From contig NZ_CP042412.1 of the NCBI RefSeq assembly GCF_007954505.1, positions 1-64,000 of the forward strand: DNA of 64,000 nt. The letters run 5' to 3'. Position numbers and translations under genes: made by a program. The notes beneath the pieces are model-generated. The model searched no databases and was not told where the DNA came from. It saw nothing but the letters and a program-made list of their open reading frames with translations. Below are positions 43,781 through 54,477 of this stretch, in pieces. Each line of letters opens with the position of its first letter. Positions within the stretch are counted from its first letter, which is position 1. This stretch comes from Microbacterium sp. CBA3102. GTDB lineage: Bacteria; Actinomycetota; Actinomycetes; Actinomycetales; Microbacteriaceae.

Positions 43781-45894
43781 GCCTCATCTCCCTGCGCCTG
43801 GATCGCCGTGATCGCGACCGTGTTGACGATGTCATCGACGAGCGCGCCGCGGGACAGGTCGTTGATGGGCTTGTTGAGCCCCTGGAGCACCGGTCCGATG
43901 GCGACGGCTCCTGCTGAGCGCTGCACGGCCTTGTACGTGTTGTTACCGGTGTTGAGGTCGGGGAACACGAACACGGTCGCCCGGCCGGCGACCGCCGAGT
44001 CCGGGAGCTTGGCCTTGGCCACCGCCGCATCCGCCGCCGCGTCGTACTGGATCGGCCCTTCGACCGGGAGCTCGGGGGCACGCTCGCGGACGAGCGCGGT
44101 CGCGGCGCGCACCTTGTCGACGTCGGCCCCGGAGCCGGACTCCCCGGTCGAGTACGACAGCATGGCCACGCGCGGATCGATGCCGAACTGGCGGGCGGTC
44201 TCGGCGGAGGAGATCGCGATGTCGGCGAGCTGCGCGCTCGTCGGATCGGGGATCACCGCGCAGTCTCCGTAGACGAGCACACGATCGGCGAGCGCCATGA
44301 GGAAGACGCTGGAGACCACGTTCACGCCCGGCTTGGTCTTGATGATCTCGAACGACGGACGGATCGTGTGCGCCGTGGTGTGCGCCGCGCCGGAGACCAT
44401 GCCGTCGGCCAGACCGAGATGCACCATCATCGTGCCGAAGTACGACACGTCGGTCACCGTGTCCGCCGCTTGGGCGAGGGTGATGCCCTTGTGCGCCCGC
44501 AGCCGTGCGTACTCGGCGGCGAACCTCTCGACCAGTTCAGGGTCGGTGGGGCTCAGCACCTGGGCCGCCGCGATGTCGATGCCCAGCTCGACGGCGCGGG
44601 CACGGACGGCCGCCTCGTCGCCGAGGATCGTCAGATCCGCGACCTCCCTCGCGAGAAGCGTCGCCGCGGCCCGCAGGATGCGGTCATCGTCGCCCTCGGG
44701 CAGGACGATGCGACGCCGATGTGCGCGTGCACGCTCGATGAGGCCGTACTGGAACATCAGCGGGGTCACCACGTGTGCCTCGGCGAGCCCGAGCTGCTCG
44801 GTCAGCTCCACGATGTCGACGTGCGCCTGGAACAGGCCGAGCGCGCGGTCGTAGCGGCTGCGCGAATCCACGGAGAGGCGCCCGCGGGTGCTCATCACAC
44901 GCACGGCGGTGTCGTAGGTGCCCAGATCGGTCGTGATGATCGGCACCGATGACGCGAAGCCGTCGAGCAGGCGCACGATCTGCTCGGGAAGAGGGAACGG
45001 GCCGTTCAGGATGATGCCGGCGATGCGGGGGAAGGTGCCGGACGCATCGGCGAGCAGGGCGGCCAGCAGCACCTCGGTGCGGTCGGCCGGGATCACCACG
45101 ACCGCCTCCTCGGTGAGCCGCGGCAACACGTTGACCATCGACATGCCGGCGACGACGATCGTCAGCGCCTCCCTGGTCAACCGGTCCTCGTCGCCCGTGA
45201 ACAGCGTGCCGTCGACGGCGGTGAGGATGTCACGGATCGACGGGGCCACGAGCGCACGGTCCTCGGGGATCGCCCACACCGGCGTGCGGTCCTCGGGGAG
45301 CACGGCGTGGACCGCGTCGATGACGGCATCCAGCGCATCGGGGTCGGCACGGTTCACCGCGACGGCGAACAACTCCGCACGCTCCTCGGAGAGCTCCGAC
45401 AGCGCGAGTGCGGCGATCTGTCCGATCGCCGCGGCCTCACGGGCGGTCGTGGTGCCGAGCTGTTCGGCCTGGCGCTGCTGATCGCGACCGCTGAGCACGA
45501 GCAGCACCGGGACACCGAGGTTGGCGGCGATCCGCGCGTTGAACCCGAGCTCGGCGGGGCTCGCGACATCCGTGTAGTCGCTGCCGATGACGACGACGGA
45601 ATCGCACTGCGCCTCGACGGACTTGAACCGCGCGACGATCGTCGACAGCGCGCTCTCCGGGTCGGAGCGCACATCATCGTACGTCACGCCGATGCAGTCC
45701 TCGTAGTCGAGGTGTACGCCGTCGTGGGCGAGCAGCAGTTCGAGGATCTCGTCGCGCTCGGTCGTGGACCGCGCGATCGGGCGGAACACCCCCACCCGCG
45801 GCGAGACGCGCATCAGGGCGTCGAGCGCCCCGAGGGCGATCGTCGACTTGCCGGTATGACCTTCGGCCGAGGTGATGTAGATGCTCCGCGCCAC
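43777..45894 (-). CDS. pta: Phosphate acetyltransferase (long form)
   Basis: Acetyl-CoA + phosphate to acetyl phosphate. 705 residues: N-terminal BioD/CobB-like P-loop domain (SAEGHTGKSTIALGALD), a DRTGG-type middle domain, and the C-terminal PTA catalytic domain (RIVLPEGDDDRILRAA; LGLADGMVSGAAHTTAHTIR; PDLNTGNNTYKAVQRSAGAV). The long form is allosterically controlled in other bacteria. Upstream of ackA with a four-base overlap. Confidence 0.95.
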   Translation of the reverse strand: MARSIYITSAEGHTGKSTIALGALDALMRVSPRVGVFRPIARSTTERDEILELLLAHDGVHLDYEDCIGVTYDDVRSDPESALSTIVARFKSVEAQCDSVVVIGSDYTDVASPAELGFNARIAANLGVPVLLVLSGRDQQRQAEQLGTTTAREAAAIGQIAALALSELSEERAELFAVAVNRADPDALDAVIDAVHAVLPEDRTPVWAIPEDRALVAPSIRDILTAVDGTLFTGDEDRLTREALTIVVAGMSMVNVLPRLTEEAVVVIPADRTEVLLAALLADASGTFPRIAGIILNGPFPLPEQIVRLLDGFASSVPIITTDLGTYDTAVRVMSTRGRLSVDSRSRYDRALGLFQAHVDIVELTEQLGLAEAHVVTPLMFQYGLIERARAHRRRIVLPEGDDDRILRAAATLLAREVADLTILGDEAAVRARAVELGIDIAAAQVLSPTDPELVERFAAEYARLRAHKGITLAQAADTVTDVSYFGTMMVHLGLADGMVSGAAHTTAHTIRPSFEIIKTKPGVNVVSSVFLMALADRVLVYGDCAVIPDPTSAQLADIAISSAETARQFGIDPRVAMLSYSTGESGSGADVDKVRAATALVRERAPELPVEGPIQYDAAADAAVAKAKLPDSAVAGRATVFVFPDLNTGNNTYKAVQRSAGAVAIGPVLQGLNKPINDLSRGALVDDIVNTVAITAIQAQGDEA

Positions 45895-45958
45895 GAGCCC
45901 AGCTTAGGCGCGGCGTTCGGGAAGCCGCCGGGGAAACCACCGGGAGAAACGCGGGGTC

Positions 45959-46657
45959 TCACCCGCACGGACCGGACAGTGCGTCGACGACGGCGGCGGC
46001 ATCTTCCTGGAAGCGCGCGTAGTAGTCGCGATCGGTGTTGATCTGCACCCGGTGGATCGCGTGCGAGGGCTCCAGCTCCTGCCATCCGGGCAGGCGGCCC
46101 AGCCGGTCGTAGAACAGCGTCGCCGCGGTCTGCGGATCCATGCGCTGCTCGACGCTCCCCCACCACTCCTGCTGCTGGAAGAGTCCGATGCTGGTCGTGC
46201 GCGATCCGTCGGGGTTGGTGAACCCGCTCGTCTCCCAGTCGCCGTAGTCGATGTTGCGCAGGCTGCTCTCGCCCATCGCCGTCATCACCCCGAGGATCTG
46301 CCCGTCGCGGCGGAACCCGAGGTCGCCCGCCGTCCGGATGATCGTCGCGGCATTGTCGAGCTGTTCCCCGCTCCAGCCGCGGATGCCCGCCTCCGGGAAC
46401 GTCCGGGGTTCGTCGAGGCAGATCGGGGCGGGATCGCGGGCGAGTCCCAGCGGGATCAGCGCGAGCAGTCCCCCGAGGACGACGACCGCCGCCGCGGAGA
46501 GCAGCACCCGTCGCAGGATCTTCCTCCGGCGCGCCCGGATCGCGGCGCGTCTGCGCGCGCCGGTCTTGCGTCGCCGCGTCGCGCTCCTGCGGCTCTTCGC
46601 GGTCTTCTTCGTCGCCGCTCGACCTTTCGGCCGGGACGCCGTGCGCCCCGAGGTCAT
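45959..46657 (-). CDS. Lysozyme-like secreted/anchored cell-wall protein
   Basis: Very basic N-terminus (about 45 residues rich in Arg/Lys/Ala), one membrane helix (VLLSAAAVVVLGGLLALIPL) and an extracytoplasmic domain of about 150 residues: NAATIIRTAGDLGFRRDGQI, TAMGESSLRNIDYGDWETSG, SIGLFQQQEWWG, MDPQTAATLFYDRL. This is the transglycosylase-like domain found in many actinobacterial wall proteins; Glu of MGESSL is the likely catalytic acid. ATG overlaps the rhomboid stop. Confidence 0.8.
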   Translation of the reverse strand: MTSGRTASRPKGRAATKKTAKSRRSATRRRKTGARRRAAIRARRRKILRRVLLSAAAVVVLGGLLALIPLGLARDPAPICLDEPRTFPEAGIRGWSGEQLDNAATIIRTAGDLGFRRDGQILGVMTAMGESSLRNIDYGDWETSGFTNPDGSRTTSIGLFQQQEWWGSVEQRMDPQTAATLFYDRLGRLPGWQELEPSHAIHRVQINTDRDYYARFQEDAAAVVDALSGPCG

Positions 46658-47262
46658 GTCGCCACGCTGCCGCGCGGGGTGCGGGGGCGACCGGCGAACG
46701 CAGCCACACCCCCGCCGATCGCGCCGAACAGGTGCCCCTGCCAGGAGATGCCCTCTGCGGCGCCGAACACTCCGGCCACCATCGAGCCGCCGTACAGCGC
46801 GATCACGACCAGAGCGATCACGGCGTAGAGGATGCGATGGGCGACGCGTCCGGGGGCGAACACCCGCATCACGACGTAGCCGAAGTAGCCGAACACGAGC
46901 CCGGAGGCGCCGACCGTCAGCGTCCCCGGAGCGTTCACGACCCAGGTCCCGATGCCGCCCACGATCGCGACGATGGCTGTGACGGCCCAGAACCTCCGGG
47001 CACCTTCGACGGCGACCAGGCATCCGAGCACCAGGAAGGGTACGGAGTTCGCGATGAGGTGCTGCCAGTTCGCATGCAGGAGCGGACCGAGCACGATGCC
47101 GCCCAGACCCGAGACATCCCAGGACCTCAGGCCGAAACCGGTGAACGACCCCGGAAGGACCGCATCGGCGAACTGCACGATCCACATCGCGACGAGGAGG
47201 AGCACCGGCGAGGCGAATCGGCCGAGCGGATGCTGCGCCTTCGGAGGCGGGGAGACGGTCAC
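46654..47262 (-). CDS. Rhomboid family intramembrane serine protease
   Basis: Six hydrophobic segments in 202 residues; nucleophile Ser in TVGASGLVFGYFGY (GxSG), catalytic His in ISWQGHLFGAIGGGVAAF, and HANWQHLIANSVPFLVLG in the second helix. Cleaves membrane proteins inside the bilayer; substrate unknown. Co-transcribed with the lysozyme-like gene (ATGA overlap), which has a single membrane helix and could be a substrate, though this is speculation. Confidence 0.9.
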   Translation of the reverse strand: MTVSPPPKAQHPLGRFASPVLLLVAMWIVQFADAVLPGSFTGFGLRSWDVSGLGGIVLGPLLHANWQHLIANSVPFLVLGCLVAVEGARRFWAVTAIVAIVGGIGTWVVNAPGTLTVGASGLVFGYFGYVVMRVFAPGRVAHRILYAVIALVVIALYGGSMVAGVFGAAEGISWQGHLFGAIGGGVAAFAGRPRTPRGSVAT

Positions 47263-47327
47263 CGGACGATTGTCTCAGGTGCCGCTGACGTTCGAGTGGG
47301 CGTCACGACAGGGCGCCCGCACATGAA

Positions 47328-47420
47328 AAAGACTCTCCGCGCACCCAGCAGAGCCCGGTTACCCTTGCTGCGTTTCCGCCCTGGGGGAATTGGCCTGGAT
47401 GCTGTCACGCGGAGAGCCGT
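47328..47420 (-). ncRNA. ffs: Signal recognition particle RNA (4.5S type)
   Basis: The minus strand has the conserved apical part CCCAGGGCGGAAACGCAGCA followed by AGGGTAACCGGG, and terminal arms GGCTCTCCGCG ... CGCGGAGAGTC that pair to close the hairpin; TCTTTTTC follows as terminator. About 90-95 nt, the small bacterial SRP RNA binding Ffh. Ends are set from the pairing and may be off by a few bases. Confidence 0.9.
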
Positions 47421-47595
47421 CAACCATCCTAACCCGAGCACGTGGGGTGCGACGACACCGCTCGAGCGCTCGACGGACCGGGTGGGTCACGGACGCCGCC
47501 GACCGCCCTCTCAGGGGAAGCTTCCAGAGCGGGGACCGCGCCGCCGGGTTACGATCGAGTAACGCGCACCGCAGCGCCGATGTGAGAGGGAACGC

Positions 47596-48585
<990 letters not shown>

Positions 48586-48596
48586 TCGGGTCGGTC

Positions 48597-49787
48597 ATGC
48601 GAAGACGCCGACCTCTCACCGGCCGTGGAGCCGGCGCGCTCGTCGCCGCCCTGTGCTGCGTGATCGCCGCCAACGTCTTCGGCACCCGCATCCTGCTCTA
48701 CATCGGGCTGCTCCTGGCCGCCCTCACGCTCTTCTCGCTCCTCGCCGTCCGCCTGCCCCGCCGCTCGGGGACGGTCACGCGTCAGATCTCCACCGATCTG
48801 CTCACCGTGTCGGAGACGTCGCGCGTGACGGTGCGGATCTCACTCCGCGCACTGCGGGTGCCGCACGGGCTCTGGCACGACATCCTCCCCGCGGCGGTCG
48901 CCGGCGATTCCGGCGGTGAGTATCCCCCCGAGTCGGGTCAGCTGACGTACCCGATCACCGGTGTGCGACGGGGTGTCTGGCCGCTGGGTCCGCTGATGCT
49001 GCGCACCGTCGATCCGTTCGGCCTGGCACAGCGCGAGCAAGCGTTCGGAGAGACCCGGAGCATCACCGTGGTCCCCGAGGTCTTCGCCCTCGCCCCGCTG
49101 GCCGTGCGCGTCGGAGCCGCCGGCGGAACCGCGCACACTTCGTCGACGCGCCTCGGGCAGGGCAGCGACAATCTCTCGCCGCGCGGGTACATCCCCGGAG
49201 ACTCGATGCGCCGCATCCACTGGCGTGCGACCGCCCACCGCGGACAGCTCATGGTGCGCCAGGAGGAGGAGGAATCCAGCCCCGACGCGGTCGTCGTCCT
49301 CGATCGCAGTGCGGGCCGCTGGGATGTGCCCGGCGCCGATGCCGACCCGGCCTTCGAAACCGCCGTGTCGCTCTGCGCCTCCGCGGCCGTGCACCTCGCC
49401 TCCGAGGGGTACAGCGTCGATGTGATCGACAGCGCCGGCACGCTGCTCGGTGCGCTCCGCGGGCACGAGGACGATCGCGACGGACTGCTGGTGGCGCTCG
49501 CGATGGTCGCCCCCAGGGGTGAGGGCCGTGATCTGGCGGCACTCATCGGCGGCACCCCGCCCGGGCCTCTGGTCTTCATCACCGGTCAGCTCGATGAGGA
49601 GGATGCCGCCCGGCTGCGTCCGGCCGGCGCCGCCGCGCCGATGCTGTTCAGCACGGAGCTTCTCCCCGGCGCCGCGGAGGCGGCCACTCCACACGGCTGG
49701 ACGGTGGCGACGCTCGGGCCCGTCATCGCGGACGCGTGGGAGGACGCCGTCTCGGCGCGGATCGGAGTCGGCGATGTTCCGCGCTGA
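48597..49787 (+). CDS. DUF58 membrane protein
   Basis: Two N-terminal membrane helices (ALVAALCCVIAANVFGTRIL; LLYIGLLLAALTLFSLLAVR) and the DUF58 core YIPGDSMRRIHWRATAHRGQ followed by a VWA-like strand DAVVVLDRSAGRWD. Partner of the MoxR ATPase upstream; the complex is thought to act in envelope assembly. 396 residues. Overlaps the following gene by 14 bases. Confidence 0.9.
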   Translation: MRRRRPLTGRGAGALVAALCCVIAANVFGTRILLYIGLLLAALTLFSLLAVRLPRRSGTVTRQISTDLLTVSETSRVTVRISLRALRVPHGLWHDILPAAVAGDSGGEYPPESGQLTYPITGVRRGVWPLGPLMLRTVDPFGLAQREQAFGETRSITVVPEVFALAPLAVRVGAAGGTAHTSSTRLGQGSDNLSPRGYIPGDSMRRIHWRATAHRGQLMVRQEEEESSPDAVVVLDRSAGRWDVPGADADPAFETAVSLCASAAVHLASEGYSVDVIDSAGTLLGALRGHEDDRDGLLVALAMVAPRGEGRDLAALIGGTPPGPLVFITGQLDEEDAARLRPAGAAAPMLFSTELLPGAAEAATPHGWTVATLGPVIADAWEDAVSARIGVGDVPR

Positions 49788-52041
49788 GCAGCGCCCGCGG
49801 GCGACCGCGCCCCCCGCGCACACGGCGCCGACGTGGCACCGCGACGAGGAGGAGCCGACCGGTGTCGTCGGTCCCGGTGTGCTGGCCGCGACGGCGACGA
49901 TCGTGGCGATGTGGCCGTACACCTCGGTGATCTCCCCTGGAGCGTGGTCGTCTTCGGTCCTCATCGTGATCCTCGCCGTAGCGGGTGGGGGTATGCTCCT
50001 GCGGCGACTGCTGCGCCGACGGACAGCCTGGCTCCGGGACGCCGGGACATTCCTCGGTCAGATCATCGTCGCGGTCGCGATGGTCACGCTGCTGGTGGCC
50101 GGCGATACCGCGCTCTTCGGCGTGTTTCCGACACCGACGACCGTCGCCGTGTTCGGCACCCTCGGCGCTGCGGCCCTCGAAGCGATCGTGTTCGGCTCCG
50201 CGCCGTTGGATGCCTCGCCGGCTCTCACCGCCGCCATGGCCTCCGGCTTCGCGGGCGTCGCGCTCCTGGTCGATCACCTGGTGGCGCATCGCTCCGCGGT
50301 GCTGGCGACCCTGCTGACAGGGATCGTCGGCGCCGTGCCGATGATCATCACCCTCGGCGACACGAACGTCGTGTGGTTCGTGCTGTTCGCCCTCGTCGCA
50401 CTCTTCCTCTTCCGGTACACCGCGAGGCGGCATCCGGAATCCCCCCGCAGGTCCTCGCTCTCGGTCGCCGTCGGTGTCGGAGCCGCCGCTCTGGTGACGA
50501 CCCTGGTGATCGCTCCCGCACTACCGGTCGCGACGAGCATGGCGGGCACCGGCGTCGGGGTCACGGTCGATGCCTCGTTGCGTCTGGGCGATGATCTGCG
50601 TCAGCCCAATCCGGTCGAAGTGCTGACCATCGCGGCGAAGACCGACGTGGCCCCGTATCTGCGGCTGACGACACTCTCTCGATTCGACGGCCGGGTGTGG
50701 CAGCCGGACCGGGGCGATCTGCAGTCGCAGGACGACGGGTTCGGCACTCCGGAGTGGGGACCGGAGATCGCGACGGAGGAGGAGAACACGTCCATCCGCG
50801 TGCTCCGCATGTCGAGTTCGTGGCTGCCGGTCCCGTACCCGGCGACCGACGTGCAGGGGCTCAGCGGCTCGTGGCGGGTGTCCCCGCTCAACCGCACCCT
50901 CTTCTCGCGCAGCGCCGACGCGGTGGGGAACGACTACACCGTCACCTCCTCCCGCCTCGTTCCGACGCTCGAGCAGATCCGTGCGATCGATGCGGCATCG
51001 CCCGTGGTCGATCCCGACGCCGAGCCGGTGGAGCTGCCCGAGATCATCGCGGAGCGTGCCGCCGAGGTGACGGCCGCCGCGAGCACCGACTACGACCGGC
51101 TGATCGCCCTGCAGAACTGGTTCCGCTCGCAGTTCGCGTACTCGCTGGAGACGCCGGTGGAGGAAGGCTTCGACGGCACCGGCGCCGAAGCCGTGGCGCA
51201 GTTCCTCGACGTGCGATCGGGGTACTGCGTGCACTTCGCAGGGGCGTTCGCGCTCATGGCGGAGAGCCTGGGGATGCAGGTGCGCATCGTCGTCGGCTAT
51301 CTTCCCGGCTCGCTCACCGACGAGAAGCGCGGCAGCGAATCGGTCTTCTCCGTGACCAGCGATCAGCTGCATTCCTGGCCGGAGGTGCTCTTCCCCGGTA
51401 TCGGCTGGGTGCCGTTCGAGCCGACCGCATCCTTGGGCGTGCCCACCGCGTTCCGTGCGGGAGTGACGCAGGGCGGCGAGTCCGGATCACCCGCCACCCC
51501 CGCACCGACCACGGCCCCGCAGAGCGAGGAGACCTCGGGACCGGAGATCGACCGTGCGGACGCCGGGGGCGACTCGGCCGACGGCGCCGCGCAGCGTCGT
51601 CTCGATCCGACGCCGGTCGTGCTCATCGCTTTCGGCGCCGTGGCGCTGCTCCTGGTACCGGCACTGATCCGCATCATCGAGCGTCGCAGACGATTCACGC
51701 AGGCGAGGCGCGGCGATCCCGCGGCAGCCTGGGCCGAGCTCCGCGACACCCTGATCGACCTGCAGCTGCCGGTCTCCGACGCCGACACCCCGCGGGTCCG
51801 TGCTGCCGGCCTGGTGCGCGACCGTCATGTGGACGCGGAGACGATGCGACGGCTGACGGATGCGGTCGAGCAGACGAACTACGCGCGATCGGCCGAGCTG
51901 CAGACGGATCTCACCGAACCGCTCAGCGAGGTGCTGCAGGCATTGCGCCGGAGTGTGGATGGGCCGACGCGTGTGCGGGCGACGCTGCTGCCCCGGTCAC
52001 TGTACGCTCCCCGCGCCGCGGAACCCGAGGTCGCCGTCTGA
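49774..52041 (+). CDS. Transglutaminase-like membrane protein (TgpA type)
   Basis: About six N-terminal membrane helices (DUF3488), a large extracellular part with a transglutaminase fold, then one more helix (VVLIAFGAVALLLVPALIRI) and a cytoplasmic DUF4129-like tail. Catalytic Cys in RSGYCVHFAGAFALMAESLG, His in DQLHSWPEVLFPGIGW and Asp/Glu region in FEPTASLG. Expected as external protease or cross-linking enzyme together with MoxR-DUF58. 755 residues. Confidence 0.9.
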   Translation: MFRAEQRPRATAPPAHTAPTWHRDEEEPTGVVGPGVLAATATIVAMWPYTSVISPGAWSSSVLIVILAVAGGGMLLRRLLRRRTAWLRDAGTFLGQIIVAVAMVTLLVAGDTALFGVFPTPTTVAVFGTLGAAALEAIVFGSAPLDASPALTAAMASGFAGVALLVDHLVAHRSAVLATLLTGIVGAVPMIITLGDTNVVWFVLFALVALFLFRYTARRHPESPRRSSLSVAVGVGAAALVTTLVIAPALPVATSMAGTGVGVTVDASLRLGDDLRQPNPVEVLTIAAKTDVAPYLRLTTLSRFDGRVWQPDRGDLQSQDDGFGTPEWGPEIATEEENTSIRVLRMSSSWLPVPYPATDVQGLSGSWRVSPLNRTLFSRSADAVGNDYTVTSSRLVPTLEQIRAIDAASPVVDPDAEPVELPEIIAERAAEVTAAASTDYDRLIALQNWFRSQFAYSLETPVEEGFDGTGAEAVAQFLDVRSGYCVHFAGAFALMAESLGMQVRIVVGYLPGSLTDEKRGSESVFSVTSDQLHSWPEVLFPGIGWVPFEPTASLGVPTAFRAGVTQGGESGSPATPAPTTAPQSEETSGPEIDRADAGGDSADGAAQRRLDPTPVVLIAFGAVALLLVPALIRIIERRRRFTQARRGDPAAAWAELRDTLIDLQLPVSDADTPRVRAAGLVRDRHVDAETMRRLTDAVEQTNYARSAELQTDLTEPLSEVLQALRRSVDGPTRVRATLLPRSLYAPRAAEPEVAV

Positions 52042-52074
52042 GCATGCCCGCACGCGGGCGCGTCTCCTGCGCGG

Positions 52075-52965
52075 TCACGCGGCGTGGGCCGTGCAGGGCA
52101 CGGCCACGCAGGTCTCGCACACCACGAACTGCGAGCGGCACGACAGGTCGGGGCAGTTCGCGGTGCGCTTGGTCGGCACCCCGCACCCGACGCACTCCCC
52201 GATGACGCGCGCATGGTCCGAGAAGTCGACCGAACCACGGCCGTCGAACACGTAGAGCGATCCGTCCCACAGCCCGTCGTCGCCGTACTTCTCGCCGTAG
52301 CGGACGATGCCACCCTCGAGCTGGTACACCTCGCCGAAGCCGCGCGCCGTCATTAGGCTCGACAGCACTTCACAGCGTATGCCGCCGGTGCAGTAGGTGA
52401 CGACGGGTTTGCCCTTGAGATCGTCGTAGGCGCCGGAGTCGAGCAGTCTCACGAAGTCCCTGGTGGTCTCGGTGTCGGGCACGACCGCGCCGCGGAACCT
52501 CCCGATCTGCGCCTCGAGGGCGTTCCGGCCGTCGAAGAAGACCACCTCGTCTCCGCGCTCGTCGATCAGCCCGTGCAGCTCTTCGGGCGTCAGTCGCGTG
52601 CCTCCGCCGACGACCCCGTGCTCATCGACGCGCAGTTCACCGGGCGCACCGAATGAGACGATCTCGTCGCGCACCTTCACGCTGAGCTTGGGGAAATCGA
52701 GGCTGCGCCCGTCCGCATCCAGCCCCGTCCCCTCACTCCACTTGATGTCCGCATCGGCGAACGGGCCGTACGAGCGGAACGATCGCAGCCACTTCTTCAA
52801 CACGCCGATATCGCCGCCGAGGGTGCCGTTGATCCCGTCCTTCGAGATGAGCAGGCGCCCACGCAGGCCGAGTGCCTCGCCGAGGTCGCGTTGCCAGACA
52901 CGGACGGCCTCGGGATCGGCGAGGGGCGTGAACGCGTAGAAGAGGACGATCTTGGGGGTTGCCAC
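52075..52965 (-). CDS. trhO: tRNA uridine(34) hydroxylase, rhodanese type
   Basis: TrhO/YceA family, oxygen-dependent 5-hydroxylation of U34 in tRNA. N-terminal ferredoxin-like domain ([16 protein letters not shown]), rhodanese domain with catalytic Cys in [18 protein letters not shown], and a C-terminal Cys-rich zinc-like region ([21 protein letters not shown]). 296 residues. Last gene before the RiPP cluster; same strand but separated by about 60 bases with its own start. Confidence 0.92.
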   Translation of the reverse strand: MATPKIVLFYAFTPLADPEAVRVWQRDLGEALGLRGRLLISKDGINGTLGGDIGVLKKWLRSFRSYGPFADADIKWSEGTGLDADGRSLDFPKLSVKVRDEIVSFGAPGELRVDEHGVVGGGTRLTPEELHGLIDERGDEVVFFDGRNALEAQIGRFRGAVVPDTETTRDFVRLLDSGAYDDLKGKPVVTYCTGGIRCEVLSSLMTARGFGEVYQLEGGIVRYGEKYGDDGLWDGSLYVFDGRGSVDFSDHARVIGECVGCGVPTKRTANCPDLSCRSQFVVCETCVAVPCTAHAA

Positions 52966-53023
52966 CTAGGGATCCTACGTCGTCACCCCGAGCGGTTCCG
53001 AACCCCGGTGCGGCTCGAGACCG

Positions 53024-53752
53024 CTACGTCACATCGCGTTTCACGAAGGTGACTCCCCCCGCGACGAGAGCCGCCAGCATCCATCCGACGGCGACCGGCA
53101 CAGAGCCACCGGATCCGTCGGCTGGCGACACCCCCACAGCCGTGACGTCGAACCCGAAAGCGTCGAGCAGCGCGATCAGCGGGAAGCCGTGGGCAGCGGC
53201 GCTCCAGAACATCGCGACGAGGACGGCGCTGCCCAGAGACATGGACGCGACGAAGAGTGCCACGAGATGGTTCTGGACGACGATGCCCACCCCCAGCCCC
53301 CAGAGGCCGGCGCCTGCGCCGACGGCCAGTGCGGATCCCACCGACGCCCAGCCCACCGGGACACCGCCCATCGCGACGGCCAGCGCGATGTGGCCACCGG
53401 CGAGTCCCGCGAGAGCGACGACGGCGCCGCCGAGAGCAGACCCGAGTGTCCGGCTGAGCAGCGTCACCCACCGGGGGTGCAGCATCAGCCGCTGCGCGAT
53501 GACGCCATCCCGCCGGTCGACGGTGTAGCGGAAGGAACCGTAGACCGCCGCGAGCACCGCACCATAGGTCGCGAGCACCGCGCTGAACGGCGCACTGAGT
53601 GCGGCGCGAACCCCGGCCGGTGCCTCGGCGAGCTCCGCAGGAACGCTCGTCGCCATCGAAGTCGACAACACGACGGCGGCCGCGACCACCCAGAGGAGGA
53701 CGATGTCGCCGGTCACACCGCGCGCGTGGGCTCGGAGCGCGCGGACGATCAT
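53024..53752 (-). CDS. Daptide cluster ABC exporter permease, second subunit
   Basis: 242-residue protein with six hydrophobic segments (DIVLLWVVAAAVVLSTSM; LGGAVVALAGLAGGHIALAV; VAVGWMLAALVAGGVTFV). It resembles ABC-2 permeases in size and layout. ATG 53752 overlaps the stop of the first permease (ATGA). Together with the ATPase at 54474-55190 it should export the mature peptide and may give self-protection. Weak sequence identity to named families; assigned mainly from topology and context. Confidence 0.8.
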   Translation of the reverse strand: MIVRALRAHARGVTGDIVLLWVVAAAVVLSTSMATSVPAELAEAPAGVRAALSAPFSAVLATYGAVLAAVYGSFRYTVDRRDGVIAQRLMLHPRWVTLLSRTLGSALGGAVVALAGLAGGHIALAVAMGGVPVGWASVGSALAVGAGAGLWGLGVGIVVQNHLVALFVASMSLGSAVLVAMFWSAAAHGFPLIALLDAFGFDVTAVGVSPADGSGGSVPVAVGWMLAALVAGGVTFVKRDVT

Positions 53753-54477
53753 CCCGCCCTCCTGCGACCACCGGTCCACGCCACCGCGGCCAGCCCCGCG
53801 GTCCACGCGAGTGCGACGACGAGCGCCGGGCCGAACTCGAGCAGGCGGCCCTGATATCCGGGCACGCCCAAGGCCGCGAGCGCCAGCCCGGGCGAGAACT
53901 TCGCCACCTCCGGCACCGTGCGCAGCAGTGCGAGTTCCCCCACCATCGGCAGGACGAGGACGAAGACGGCCGTCACGTAGTAGTTGCGGGTGATCCAGCC
54001 GATGGAGCCCCCGATGAGCGCACCGAGCACGCCGCCGACCAGAGCTCCCGCGCAGAGGCGCCACCCGTCCGGCGTCAGAGTGAGCGAGAGACCGCTCCGG
54101 CTCAAGAAGACGGCGACACCCGCGGTCCACACGACGAAGAGGCCGACGGACAGGGCGAGCGCGACGAGGACGCCCGCGACGAGCTTTCCGGCGAATGCAC
54201 GCCGGAATCCGACGCTGGTGAGGGTCCGGTCCATCGAGCCGTAGTAGTACTCACGAGTGACGCCGTACGCGCCGACGAACGCCGCGGAGACCGCCGACCA
54301 GGCGAGAGGTTCCAGGAGACGAGTGGTCGCCGCGGCGGGATCGAGGCCGGCCACGTCGAGGCGCGATCCGTCGGAGAACAGCACGAAGGCGGGCAGGAGG
54401 AACGCGACGAGGTAGACGGCGAGGAGGGAGAGTCCGCTCACGGAGCGCAGGGCCTCGCTCTGGATCGTGCCCCTCAT
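53749..54477 (-). CDS. Daptide cluster ABC exporter permease, first subunit
   Basis: 242 residues, six membrane helices (VSGLSLLAVYLVAFLLPAFV; LVAGVLVALALSVGLFVVWT; LVGGVLGALIGGSIGWITRN). Contains REYYYGSMDRTL on the cytoplasmic side between helices 2 and 3, typical of ABC-2 coupling regions. ATG 54477 overlaps the ATPase stop by four bases. Pairs with the second permease to form the transmembrane channel. Confidence 0.8.
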   Translation of the reverse strand: MRGTIQSEALRSVSGLSLLAVYLVAFLLPAFVLFSDGSRLDVAGLDPAAATTRLLEPLAWSAVSAAFVGAYGVTREYYYGSMDRTLTSVGFRRAFAGKLVAGVLVALALSVGLFVVWTAGVAVFLSRSGLSLTLTPDGWRLCAGALVGGVLGALIGGSIGWITRNYYVTAVFVLVLPMVGELALLRTVPEVAKFSPGLALAALGVPGYQGRLLEFGPALVVALAWTAGLAAVAWTGGRRRAG